Shown: one piece after another, positions 14,762-21,620 of the stretch | Position numbering within the stretch: position 1 is the first letter of the stretch | Layout of the letters: each line of letters opens with the position of its first letter | Assembly (NCBI GenBank): GCA_016219175.1 | Contig: JACRCD010000041.1 | Location: forward strand, 1 to 47,425 | Reading direction: 5' to 3' | Origin: Deltaproteobacteria bacterium | GTDB lineage: Bacteria; Desulfobacterota; Desulfobulbia; Desulfobulbales; SURF-16 | Length of the DNA: 47,425 bases | Notes under the pieces: generated by a model | What the model was told of the DNA's origin: nothing | Database searches by the model: none | The model's input: the letters and a program-made list of their open reading frames with translations, nothing else | Position numbers and translations under genes: made by a program

Positions 14762-15733
14762 AGCCCCTGATTGGCTACCATTAGCTCTTTTTACGTTCTC
14801 ACGTGTTGAGTCCGTATTCGGTTTCGGCGATGTGAGCAGTCTGATTAGATCGACCGCAGCAAGGACGAGATGCGGCCGCGCCTCTAGAAGTTGCTTGGGG
14901 GCAACCGCTAGCTTAAAGTTTGGTGGAATGTCGTGCCCCTTGGGCGGGAGCGCACGCAGGCTTGGGTGGGCATCGTTCGCGATCTTCTCGAACGACGTAA
15001 GCCATAACCCGATCTGCTTGTTGGCTTCAGAGCCGGCGGCAACACGATGCAACAACGATCGTACTGAAAATATTAGGTCTTGCAACTCCATTTGCTCAAC
15101 GAGGAACGCAATGCCTTCGCGCTGCGTAAAAGGAGGTTCTGGAGGGGCGCTTGCACCTAAGCGTATTAAGTTCCCGACGATTCTGGCGACATTGTGCACG
15201 GTTGCCAAAAGGTAAGGTGCCACGGCGTCTGTCGAGAGTGCTCGCTGAAGGGCACTAAAATGCCTGTGTAAATCTGTGCGGATCGACCGCCAGCCAACCT
15301 CATTAAGCTGATTTTTTGTGGAAATGCGAAGCGTCATAGTCTTGGCCTCGCCTTCGAAAACCTCATACGGCGAATCGAATAGGTCTAGGTGCCAGGCGTA
15401 CCATCCGGCACGATTGACAATATCTACTGCCACGACCAAGGTTGGCAGTGGGCTTGCTAGCCAATATCGAATTGAGGACCGCGAGATACCGTCTAGAACG
15501 ATGAACTCTTCGCGCACCCGTGGACGTGTAGACGTCTTGATCTGCACAGAAAATTCGAGGTTGTGCAGTTCACTTCCGTCGCGGATTACGATTAGACCGT
15601 CCTTGCCAAAATCACGGCGAGGCGGCTGCCATACCCAACCTTGCGGCAGAGCTGCCGCAAACCACAACTCTCCCTGGTCGCCCACATGGGATTGATTGAT
15701 ACGGCACCGTTTGGCGGATATACTTTCGCTCAT
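14756..15733 (-). CDS. DUF4365 domain protein, nuclease-like
   Basis: The first 160 residues of this 325-residue protein fit DUF4365: HVGDQGELWFAAALPQ, DFGKDGLIVIRDG, FSVQIKTSTRP, and LVVAVDIVNRAGWYAWHL. The spaced D..(E/Q)xK pattern (DFGKDG and VQIKTS) resembles a PD-(D/E)XK-type nuclease core, and DUF4365 domains occur in defence-associated proteins. The C-terminal half is helical and unrecognised. The gene starts four bases inside the end of the preceding 132-residue gene, which points to coupling. It is the second gene of a two-gene cassette; its stop codon lies in the attC. Confidence 0.75.
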   Translation of the reverse strand: MSESISAKRCRINQSHVGDQGELWFAAALPQGWVWQPPRRDFGKDGLIVIRDGSELHNLEFSVQIKTSTRPRVREEFIVLDGISRSSIRYWLASPLPTLVVAVDIVNRAGWYAWHLDLFDSPYEVFEGEAKTMTLRISTKNQLNEVGWRSIRTDLHRHFSALQRALSTDAVAPYLLATVHNVARIVGNLIRLGASAPPEPPFTQREGIAFLVEQMELQDLIFSVRSLLHRVAAGSEANKQIGLWLTSFEKIANDAHPSLRALPPKGHDIPPNFKLAVAPKQLLEARPHLVLAAVDLIRLLTSPKPNTDSTRENVKRANGSQSGAG

Positions 15734-16128
15734 TGGTTGTCGTGAGTCGTGGACTGGTCAAAGCAGAATACGAAGAGATCATCCGGCTCCCACTTGTCGT
15801 TGGAGCGTGCTAAAGCGGCGTCCAGTGACAAGCCAGCAATGTCGTGGGCGACAACGAAAATACGGGGTTCTCCGTCAGAGTCAGTGATCGGTTTCATGGC
15901 AATATGCAGACGTTCGCCCGGTGGCTGGTCTTTGTATTCTAATCGAATGAGAGGGCCTACATCTGGCGGACATAGTTTCAGGCCCAGTTGTTTGGCTCGG
16001 CCCCCTGTGAACGGAGCTGGATTTCCAAATAGATCCCTATCACGTTCTGAGCCAATGATCTCCCGTGTGAGAGCGCCTTCAGGAAAACCAAGATCCGTAA
16101 CACTCAGTCGGACTGTATTTATCTTCAT
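15730..16128 (-). CDS. unknown protein paired with DUF4365 protein
   Basis: I do not recognise this 132-residue soluble protein. It begins MKINTVRLSVTDLGFPEGAL, has a basic middle and ends in an acidic, aromatic-rich tail (KWEPDDLFVFCFDQSTTHDN). Its start lies 28 bases inside the cassette from the attC to its right. It overlaps the DUF4365 gene by four bases. Position suggests a partner, antitoxin-like or accessory role, but nothing in the sequence proves it. Confidence 0.65.
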   Translation of the reverse strand: MKINTVRLSVTDLGFPEGALTREIIGSERDRDLFGNPAPFTGGRAKQLGLKLCPPDVGPLIRLEYKDQPPGERLHIAMKPITDSDGEPRIFVVAHDIAGLSLDAALARSNDKWEPDDLFVFCFDQSTTHDNQ

Positions 16129-16155
16129 TTTATTCTGTCGACCTTATTCGTGCCG

Positions 16156-16244
16156 GGCTAACGACCAGCATAACCAGCGGCGGCCACTGAAGTAGGCTCG
16201 AAGAACGCTGCTCCCCGCCGTCTGCGTTGATGCGCTTGTTGGGC
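16156..16244 (-). repeat. attC site
   Basis: About 89 bases from GGCTAAC to GTTGGGC. The interior shares CCAGCGGCGGCCACTGAA and GCTGCTCCCCGCCGTCT with the major attC family, while the outer arms differ. Confidence 0.85.
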
Positions 16245-16282
16245 CTTCGGTGCACAGTACCTTCTCTTTAAACGTCAGAACG

Positions 16283-16681
16283 TCAGGCCTGTTCCGTACT
16301 ATTGGCCATACGAGCTAGGAACAGCAGTAGAAAGTGCCCTACTGTGCCAATAAGCAACATCACCAATATATGGGCCACATAATCTCCTGATAGGAAAACT
16401 GCGTCTTTGACAAGACCAGGATAGACCGTAAAGCCCAATAACTGTTCCACTAAAATAAAGATAGCAGAGGCCACAACCGAGACGTAGGCAATTTCCTTGT
16501 ACGAAAGAAACCTTGCCTTGAAGTACGCAATAGCTCCAATCGCAACCAACACGACCAGCAATGGTAAATAGCGAAATGACACAACCTCTTGATGCTGCGA
16601 CACAACAATAAAACCCAACAATCCAGCAACCTCGAGTAATGCGAAGTAACCGATAATCCTATTATGCATGTTGCTGCTCAC
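16283..16681 (-). CDS. four-TM membrane protein, candidate immunity protein
   Basis: This 132-residue protein has four hydrophobic segments (about residues 9-27, 38-54, 65-83 and 100-122) and almost no loops. It overlaps the upstream Rhs-tip toxin gene by four bases (ATGA), so translation is coupled. Immunity proteins to effectors that act in the periplasm are often integral membrane proteins, so an immunity role is a reasonable inference from position and topology. No family could be named. It is the last gene of a three-gene cassette. Confidence 0.7.
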   Translation of the reverse strand: MSSNMHNRIIGYFALLEVAGLLGFIVVSQHQEVVSFRYLPLLVVLVAIGAIAYFKARFLSYKEIAYVSVVASAIFILVEQLLGFTVYPGLVKDAVFLSGDYVAHILVMLLIGTVGHFLLLFLARMANSTEQA

Positions 16682-17256
16682 TTTACGGTTAGAGGAATAG
16701 TGCCGTCATGGCCCATCAATTTTGGAAAGAGCTTCTTGTCCCCGCTGCCTATGTCAATGCATCCGGCAGACCCTGGATCCTTACCGCCATGCAGAAAGAA
16801 ATTATTACGCCCATAAGTATTGGTAGATGCATCTGGGGCTAGGGGCACCCTATACTTTCCCCAATCAAAGAAAAGATTCCGCAGAAAACCGCCTTCGCTG
16901 ATTTGCTTAGGGTCTAGAGAATAAGTGCCGGGAGGAGTTGGCCCTTTCCATGGAATTGAAGGATCGGTAACACCGCTCTGGCCACTAGTGTAAGGATACG
17001 ATCCTACAGCATTGCCATTGTCGTTGTAATGCGTGAGAATGCCGTGATTGGCCAGTAGAGAATCTAAACCAAAAGGGTCGATCATGTTGACGGGATTATT
17101 TTCGACGTAGACGTATGGATTGATCCCACCTTCTAAACCGATTGGGTCAGGGGTGAGATACCTTCCTGTCTCCGGGGAAAAATACCTGGCGTTTGTACCT
17201 GTTGAGAATGCTACAAGCAATAAAAGGGATAGGAGTAGGTAGCCGATCTGTTTCAT
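16678..17256 (-). CDS. secreted Rhs-tip protein with L,D-transpeptidase-like (DUF2778) toxin domain
   Basis: This 192-residue protein starts with a signal peptide (MKQIGYLLLSLLLLVAFSTG), followed at once by the last segment of an Rhs core: YFSPETGRYLTPDPIGLEGG and NPVNMIDPFGL (residues 25-64). The rest resembles DUF2778/Tlde1-type L,D-transpeptidase-like effectors: KGPTPPGTYSL and FFLHGGKDPGSAGCIDIG with H156, S163 and C166 as likely catalytic residues. Such enzymes damage or remodel peptidoglycan. No Rhs shell (normally over 1000 residues) is present, so export would be via Sec. GGAGG lies about ten bases before the ATG. The membrane protein downstream is the likely immunity factor; the gene upstream ends 16 bases away. 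Confidence 0.82.
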   Translation of the reverse strand: MKQIGYLLLSLLLLVAFSTGTNARYFSPETGRYLTPDPIGLEGGINPYVYVENNPVNMIDPFGLDSLLANHGILTHYNDNGNAVGSYPYTSGQSGVTDPSIPWKGPTPPGTYSLDPKQISEGGFLRNLFFDWGKYRVPLAPDASTNTYGRNNFFLHGGKDPGSAGCIDIGSGDKKLFPKLMGHDGTIPLTVK

Positions 17257-17272
17257 TGTTAATTTCCTCCAC

Positions 17273-18217
17273 TTATTTGGGATTATTCCTAAATTTCTCT
17301 TGAGCTTGCCGTTGGGTCTCTATGTAATTGTTAAGTTCCAAATCTGTTGCCCCCAGTTGTTCCGCCTTTGCAAAACAGTCATTTGCTTTCTTCTCATAAT
17401 CCTGTGAAAGTTGACTTTGTACCTTTTTGCTTTGAATCCTATAGGCCACTCCAAGAGACTTTATTGAATCTGCCGCTCTTGGGTTTAGCTTTATGGCAAT
17501 CTCGAGATACTCAATGGCTCTCTCGATATCATTGTTCCGGCCCCAATAAATTCCGTTCTGTTCGATGAGTAACCCAAGGTATTCACGATAAGTGAGTGTC
17601 TTGAGATATGTGCCTTGCGCAACAGCACCGAATGAGATTTGAAGACTTGCAATATATTCCTCGTCTGGGCTGTTCCCGCCACCGCCAGTAGCTTCAATGT
17701 TTTGCAACTTTAACTTTGGGTCAACATACCGCAGAAAGATATGCTGGGGAGCACTGACAGGATAAACAGGATACCCCAAACGTTGCGCAACAGAAAGATA
17801 GAGCAACGGCATACTGACGCAGGAGCCTTTTTTTGTGTCAAGAATCCCATTTATGTATCGATTCTGTAAATTTTTGACATACGGGTCGTTCAAATCGTAT
17901 TTCATGCCGAAATCTTTGTACAAATGCGTGTTTAATGCCCTCACTCTGTAATCTGGGTCTGTGCTTCCTCGTGTAAGTGTTTTTACAGCAGAAGTAATTG
18001 TGTTGATTTTTGCTGAGTATTCTTGAACGTCAAGCTCAGGGAAAACTTCCTTTGCCAAGACGAGCGCTGCAATACCAATATCAATTTCATTTTCTGGGAG
18101 GGCAGACAGTGCTTTTACGTCAAGCTGGGGAGAGGCAAAAGAATTACTTGCAATAAGCAATATCACAACAACTAACTTGCTGAATATTCGTATGTTTTTC
18201 ATATTTTGTTTCATCAT
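17273..18217 (-). CDS. exported transglutaminase-like/TPR protein
   Basis: This 314-residue protein has a signal peptide (IRIFSKLVVVILLIASNSFA), then a transglutaminase-like region of the SirB1 kind: KKGSCVSMPLLYLSVAQRLG with the candidate cysteine and APQHIFLRY with the candidate histidine. A C-terminal TPR pair follows (AIEYLEIAIKLNPRAADSIKSLGVAY). The start at 18217 is used because the longer frame reads through the attC. It is the first gene of the cassette with the Rhs-tip toxin; the 16-base gap suggests one transcript. It might process, chaperone or be a second activity beside the toxin, but that is inference. Confidence 0.78.
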   Translation of the reverse strand: MMKQNMKNIRIFSKLVVVILLIASNSFASPQLDVKALSALPENEIDIGIAALVLAKEVFPELDVQEYSAKINTITSAVKTLTRGSTDPDYRVRALNTHLYKDFGMKYDLNDPYVKNLQNRYINGILDTKKGSCVSMPLLYLSVAQRLGYPVYPVSAPQHIFLRYVDPKLKLQNIEATGGGGNSPDEEYIASLQISFGAVAQGTYLKTLTYREYLGLLIEQNGIYWGRNNDIERAIEYLEIAIKLNPRAADSIKSLGVAYRIQSKKVQSQLSQDYEKKANDCFAKAEQLGATDLELNNYIETQRQAQEKFRNNPK

Positions 18218-18249
18218 ATTGGATGATCCTTTGAAGGTAATTTTTAGTA

Positions 18250-18344
18250 GCCCAACGCCAAGGGTAACCTGCGGCGGCCACTGAACTTCGACGCGATTAG
18301 CGCAAACGCTGCTCCCCGCCGTCAGGTTGACCCATTTGTTGGGT
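18250..18344 (-). repeat. attC site (major family)
   Basis: GCCCAAC to GTTGGGT, 95 bases, with the same interior as the sites at 13174 and 18845 (differences at a handful of positions). Confidence 0.9.
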
Positions 18345-18844
18345 GAAAAACTTGCCATTGCCAATGAAGGTCGCATGACGCGGCCCAAACTTCTTACTGC
18401 CCCAGGCGGTCAACACTACGGGGGCGCTCGACGACCTTCTTTATGCGAACCGAACTGGATGCTACAGTCCCAAACAGGCCAGAGCCTTGATGGTGCCGCG
18501 CCCCGACCTTGCCAAAAATAAGCAAGGCCGCGTGACAAAACTAAAAACAACTTGCCGAAAACCGTAAACTCCTTGCTTGCCGGCGCGGCCATAAAGTTGC
18601 AACCTGCAATGAACTACACGAGTTAAGGGCCGCTCGGCCACGACTGACCTGAAAAATACCAGCCGAAACAAACCTGCAACAATTCGGCAAAGGCAAGGAG
18701 CGGCCCGCCCACACTTGCCACAAGCACGTTGGCCGCGCTTTTCTCGAAGCCACCAACTACAGAAAGTGGCCGAAGCCTAAGAGGGCGAACCTAAACCGTA
18801 CTTGCCCAAAATCTCAGAGCTGAAATCAAAAGTGTAGATGCATC
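18345..18844. other. 500-base cassette with little coding capacity
   Basis: Between two well-formed attC sites there is no long open frame on either strand. The word CTTGCC recurs at least six times on the plus strand (near 18350, 18507, 18551, 18575, 18714 and 18800). The only short frame that looks plausible is the 58-codon one at 18416-18592. It may be a regulatory or promoter cassette, or the remains of a gene. Confidence 0.6.
18416..18592 (-). CDS. possible small protein (58 aa)
   Basis: An ATG at 18592 opens MAAPASKEFTVFGKLFLVLS and runs to a TAG at 18416-18418. The product has a short hydrophobic run (VFGKLFLVLSRGLAYFW), a tryptophan-rich middle and a basic end (HKEGRRAPP). There is no clear ribosome site, and frames in the other phases are similar in length. 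It is offered only because the cassette otherwise has no gene. Confidence 0.3.
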   Translation of the reverse strand: MAAPASKEFTVFGKLFLVLSRGLAYFWQGRGAAPSRLWPVWDCSIQFGSHKEGRRAPP

Positions 18845-18938
18845 ACCCAACGCCAAGGGTAACCAGCGGCGGCCACTGAACTTGGGCGCGATTAGCGCAA
18901 TGCTGCTCCCCGCCGTCTGGTTGACCCAATTGTTAGAA
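18845..18938 (-). repeat. attC site (major family)
   Basis: ACCCAAC to GTTAGAA, 94 bases, interior nearly the same as at 13174 and 18250. The stop of the gene to its right lies in the GTTAGAA end. Confidence 0.9.
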
Positions 18939-19712
18939 CTCTTGGACATTGATGTTCTTTAGCTCAGCTAGCATCCGGAATCCCATTGTCAGCGCCTCAT
19001 GCGCATAACCCTCAGAAACGTATTGCCCGTGAATTGCGGCGTTGCAAACTTTGAGAATATAGTCAAAGGAACTGCTGATACCTTCGTAGTCTGGATGCTG
19101 ACGAATGAATTGCAGAAAGAGCGATCTTGCAGAGAGAAACCTAGTGCCTTCGCCAATGTGTGAAACAGTACCGAGACGTTTACCAAGTATTCGACGGAGT
19201 TCTTTCTCAAGCTGCATCCGGAGCTTAGCGAGTGCGTAGTTAAGGTCGTTACCTTCCGACACAAGAAAATTTTCAATTTGCTCTTCAATCTCTGTCTGTG
19301 CAGTCTTGGTTTTAAGAGTGGTGTCCAACTCCTCGTTTGCCTGCGACGCCTCAGCTCTGCTAGGCAGGTTGACATTGATGGTTTGACTGACGGTGTTACT
19401 GATGGCAGAGACAAGATTTGTGTATGCGGCGAGGGTCGTTCGCGTTTCATCCTTGAATTGCTTCACCTCTTCTTTAATCTCCTTAACGCGAGCCTCGTAC
19501 TCAAACAACCGCCCGAGCTTTAGTTTTTTCGACTCGGGGAGCATAAACAAGAAGAGTGCAAGCGCGAGGTAGCTTCCACTCGTGGCACTAAGCGGCTTAC
19601 TTGGGGGTACGCCGACTACCAGACAAAACGCGTACAAGAAGTACGCTGCAAGGAGGTAACAAAGCATTGGGAAAACGTTTACCCCAGCCAGTTTCTTTAG
19701 AAATTGCAACAT
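18933..19712 (-). CDS. membrane-anchored coiled-coil protein with HEPN/DUF4145-like C-terminus
   Basis: This 259-residue protein has two N-terminal transmembrane segments (about 14-34 and 46-58), a long coiled-coil (about 68-165, with RVKEIKEEVKQFKDETRTT and TAQTEIEEQIENF) and a helical C-terminal domain. The last domain (LRMQLEKELRRILGKR ... FDYILKVCNAAIHGQYV) resembles DUF4145/HEPN-type domains, whose N-x-x-x-HG motif (here NAAIHG) is related to the RNase motif of HEPN proteins. A membrane-tethered sensor or effector is possible; this is inference. It is the only gene of its cassette. Confidence 0.7.
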   Translation of the reverse strand: MLQFLKKLAGVNVFPMLCYLLAAYFLYAFCLVVGVPPSKPLSATSGSYLALALFLFMLPESKKLKLGRLFEYEARVKEIKEEVKQFKDETRTTLAAYTNLVSAISNTVSQTINVNLPSRAEASQANEELDTTLKTKTAQTEIEEQIENFLVSEGNDLNYALAKLRMQLEKELRRILGKRLGTVSHIGEGTRFLSARSLFLQFIRQHPDYEGISSSFDYILKVCNAAIHGQYVSEGYAHEALTMGFRMLAELKNINVQEF

Positions 19713-19726
19713 ATTGGATTATATAG

Positions 19727-19847
19727 TTCTAACGACACGGCTCACCTGCCCGCCGTGAATAACCAAGATGACGGCAGGGGTAAAAAAGATTAACTGGCTG
19801 CCAACTGGCCCGCGTGGTGCGGGTCACGGTGCAGCCGATGGTTGGGT
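19727..19847 (-). repeat. attC site
   Basis: TTCTAAC to GTTGGGT, 121 bases. The arms CGACACGG-CTCACCTGCCCGC and GTGCGGGTCACGGTGCAGCC pair imperfectly. It is longer than the major family and close in outer-arm sequence to the site at 20775. Confidence 0.8.
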
Positions 19848-19856
19848 GATGATTTA

Positions 19857-20315
19857 TTAAATTGGTTTTGCAAAAGACAATAAGGTGTCCAAATGAATAT
19901 TTGCAAGTTTCATAAGCTCTATTTCTTTTTGTGGGTCGTTTCCGCCTTCTTGCGAGTAACCGGCAAGAGGTATTTGCCAATCATCTTTTTGGCAATATTC
20001 GCCCCATGCTTTGTCGAAGCCGGAGAGCTTGTCGGTGCTAAGATGGGACTGGAAACGAATAACGGCACGTTCATGGTTGACGAAGAATTTGTCAAGAATT
20101 TCCACAACAGAGGACTTGTTTTTGTCAATGGCAACATCATAGGTTTTATCTTCAGCGAGAAGACGCTTGACTTCAATAAATTCATCTCTAAATTCAGCGG
20201 CAGCACGGTTGAATTCCTGCCTATTGGCGCTCTTTATGGTGAAGTAATAAGTGATCGGTCCGGCGACCAAAGCCCCAAGAATTGCACCAAGAATTGTAGC
20301 GGTTTCTGGCCCCAT
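19857..20315 (-). CDS. single-TM cassette protein of unknown function
   Basis: This 152-residue protein has one N-terminal transmembrane segment (ETATILGAILGALVAGPITYYFTI) and a charged, helical remainder facing probably the cytoplasm (RDEFIEVKRLLAED, DKFFVNHERAVIRFQ). I do not recognise a family, although short anchored proteins with this start are common in integron cassettes. The frame on the other strand (19893-20492) is longer but is a shadow. It is the only gene of its cassette. Confidence 0.7.
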   Translation of the reverse strand: MGPETATILGAILGALVAGPITYYFTIKSANRQEFNRAAAEFRDEFIEVKRLLAEDKTYDVAIDKNKSSVVEILDKFFVNHERAVIRFQSHLSTDKLSGFDKAWGEYCQKDDWQIPLAGYSQEGGNDPQKEIELMKLANIHLDTLLSFAKPI

Positions 20316-20414
20316 ATCCCCCCCATTTTCTCGTTTTGGTATAATATTTTATTAATTGCTATATGTGTGTTTATCGCTGTTTTCGGGTGTAAGTGTGTAG
20401 ATTGGTATTTTTAT

Positions 20415-20503
20415 ACCCAACGTATAACTCAGCGGACCCGGCCAATGGACCCGGCCAGAAAATCCTCTACTTCACCGGGTCCGCTGGAGTAGGATGGTTA
20501 TGT
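20415..20503 (-). repeat. attC site
   Basis: ACCCAAC (20415-20421) to GTTATGT (20497-20503), 89 bases. Strong arms AGCGGACCCGG / CCGGGTCCGCT. The right end carries the start codon of the rightward gene beyond it. Confidence 0.8.
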
Positions 20504-20769
20504 GCAAAGCCACGACGGAATTTGAGAAGCTCTGTAATAAACTGATTGATGCTGGCGAAAACTATTTGTACCCGGAGGTAAGCCGAACTAGCCAAACAGA
20601 CTGGATGGCCCATATTTTGACCTGCCCTGATGAGGCGAAACGTAAGGTTTTGGCCCGTGGTCAGGGGCTGACGATGGCGGAGGCCTGCCATTCCTGTGTG
20701 GTTGATTACCGTGATCGCCAAATACGAAAAGAGGCAATGCAGTTATTTGGGTGGAATGTACAAGTTTGA
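20494..20769 (+). CDS. small unknown protein, cassette gene in reverse orientation
   Basis: This 91-residue protein (89 if it begins at the second ATG, 20500) is the only cassette gene on the plus strand. It has five cysteines, including EACHSC, and a balanced helical composition (TTEFEKLCNKLIDAGENYL, KRKVLARGQGLTMAEACHSCVVDYRDRQIRKEAM). The start codon lies in the attC end and GGAG is four bases before the first ATG, so the attC supplies the ribosome site. The coding frame on the other strand is shorter and poorer. No family is recognised; a small metal-binding or regulatory protein is possible. Confidence 0.6.
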   Translation: MVMCKATTEFEKLCNKLIDAGENYLYPEVSRTSQTDWMAHILTCPDEAKRKVLARGQGLTMAEACHSCVVDYRDRQIRKEAMQLFGWNVQV

Positions 20770-20774
20770 CCAGC

Positions 20775-20894
20775 ACATAACGACACGGTTAACCTGCCGC
20801 GAGCAACTGGAGGACGGCAGAAGCAATTAAACAAGTAATCGGCAAGACCACTGAACGTCCGTGCTCGCGGTCATGGTTGAACCGATGGTTGGGG
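20775..20894 (-). repeat. attC site of first cassette
   Basis: ACATAAC to GTTGGGG, 120 bases, with arms AACCTGCCGCGAGCA / GTGCTCGCGGTCATGGTT. It closes the first cassette after attI. Confidence 0.8.
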
Positions 20895-20919
20895 GAGGAC
20901 TTATACATGTATGGAACCA

Positions 20920-21492
20920 TCAATTGGTCTCGGAGTTTTTTTCTTGTTTCTTGGGGTTATTGTCTTTGTTACCGGAGTTTATTTTTGCATTTGGCTCAAT
21001 GATAAGTTTTTTGCCTACTGGCCGTGGTTGCATAGTTTCTGTGGGTCTGTCGTCGGTATAGTTACTGGTATATGTTTGGTCATGTTTTTTGAGGTGGTCA
21101 GCTATTATGTCAAGAGAGGTATTTTGTTCTAATGGTTTCCATTGAGCCAATGCCCAACCTAGAAAAATACCAACAATGCCAGTTACGATTGAAAGATATG
21201 CTGGCAATGCTTGCACGTAGGCAATACGCCTATTTAGTTCATGTTCAAACAAGATATAAGCAGGAGAATTTATTTTACACTCTGACAAGCGAACAGCAAG
21301 CATTGCAGATGTCATTTTCCGTCTGTATTTCTCGCTTTCGAGGACACCATTCCACCCTAAAATATATTCTTCTGTATCTTCAATATCTTGTTGTTTCGGT
21401 GGGTTACGCCACCACAGTATTGTTTTTAATATTTTATACATAATTTTACCAGGTACACCCAACAGTGCAATAAGTGGAAAATTTTCCAGCAT
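20920..21492 (-). CDS. first-cassette membrane protein of unknown function
   Basis: The frame codes for 190 residues with a central transmembrane segment (AYLSIVTGIVGIFLGWALA) and a hydrophilic tail rich in lysine, asparagine and glutamate. I do not recognise the family. A likely integration point (GTTGGGT on the minus strand, 21463-21457) lies inside the N-terminal codons. A start at 21441 (MYKILKTILWWRNPP, 173 residues) would therefore be the original cassette start, and the ATG at 21492 would lie in attI and extend the protein by 17 residues. Neither start has a strong ribosome site. Confidence 0.65.
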   Translation of the reverse strand: MLENFPLIALLGVPGKIMYKILKTILWWRNPPKQQDIEDTEEYILGWNGVLESEKYRRKMTSAMLAVRLSECKINSPAYILFEHELNRRIAYVQALPAYLSIVTGIVGIFLGWALAQWKPLEQNTSLDIIADHLKKHDQTYTSNYTDDRPTETMQPRPVGKKLIIEPNAKINSGNKDNNPKKQEKNSETN

Positions 21493-21620
21493 ATCACCCC
21501 ATATAGGTGGATGTATTTTCCGCTTATTGGCATATTAAATAATAAAAAGTGGAAAAAAGATCATTTTTCTTTCCGCATATTGCAAAATATTTGTTTCTTT
21601 CCACTTATTGAAATATTAAG
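21457..21620 (-). other. attI recombination region with repeated integrase-site-like motif
   Basis: The junction ACCCAAC (21457-21463; GTTGGGT on the minus strand) is followed by four related words of the form TTTCC(A/G)C(T/A)TATTG: inverted at 21466-21480, direct at 21517-21529, 21570-21582 and 21598-21610. The last three continue in an AATATT-like end. The region is very AT-rich, lies directly before intI and faces the array. It should contain attI and the promoters for both directions; none of these could be fixed exactly by eye. Confidence 0.65.

Noticed and set aside
17273-18388. Long form of the transglutaminase/TPR protein starting at 18388
   Set aside because: The first 57 codons are translated attC sequence; the signal peptide and ribosome site fit 18217.
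19893-20492. A 199-codon plus-strand frame in the third cassette
   Set aside because: It runs through an attC and has frames that change character; the minus-strand 152-codon gene has a clean membrane-anchor start. Some doubt remains.
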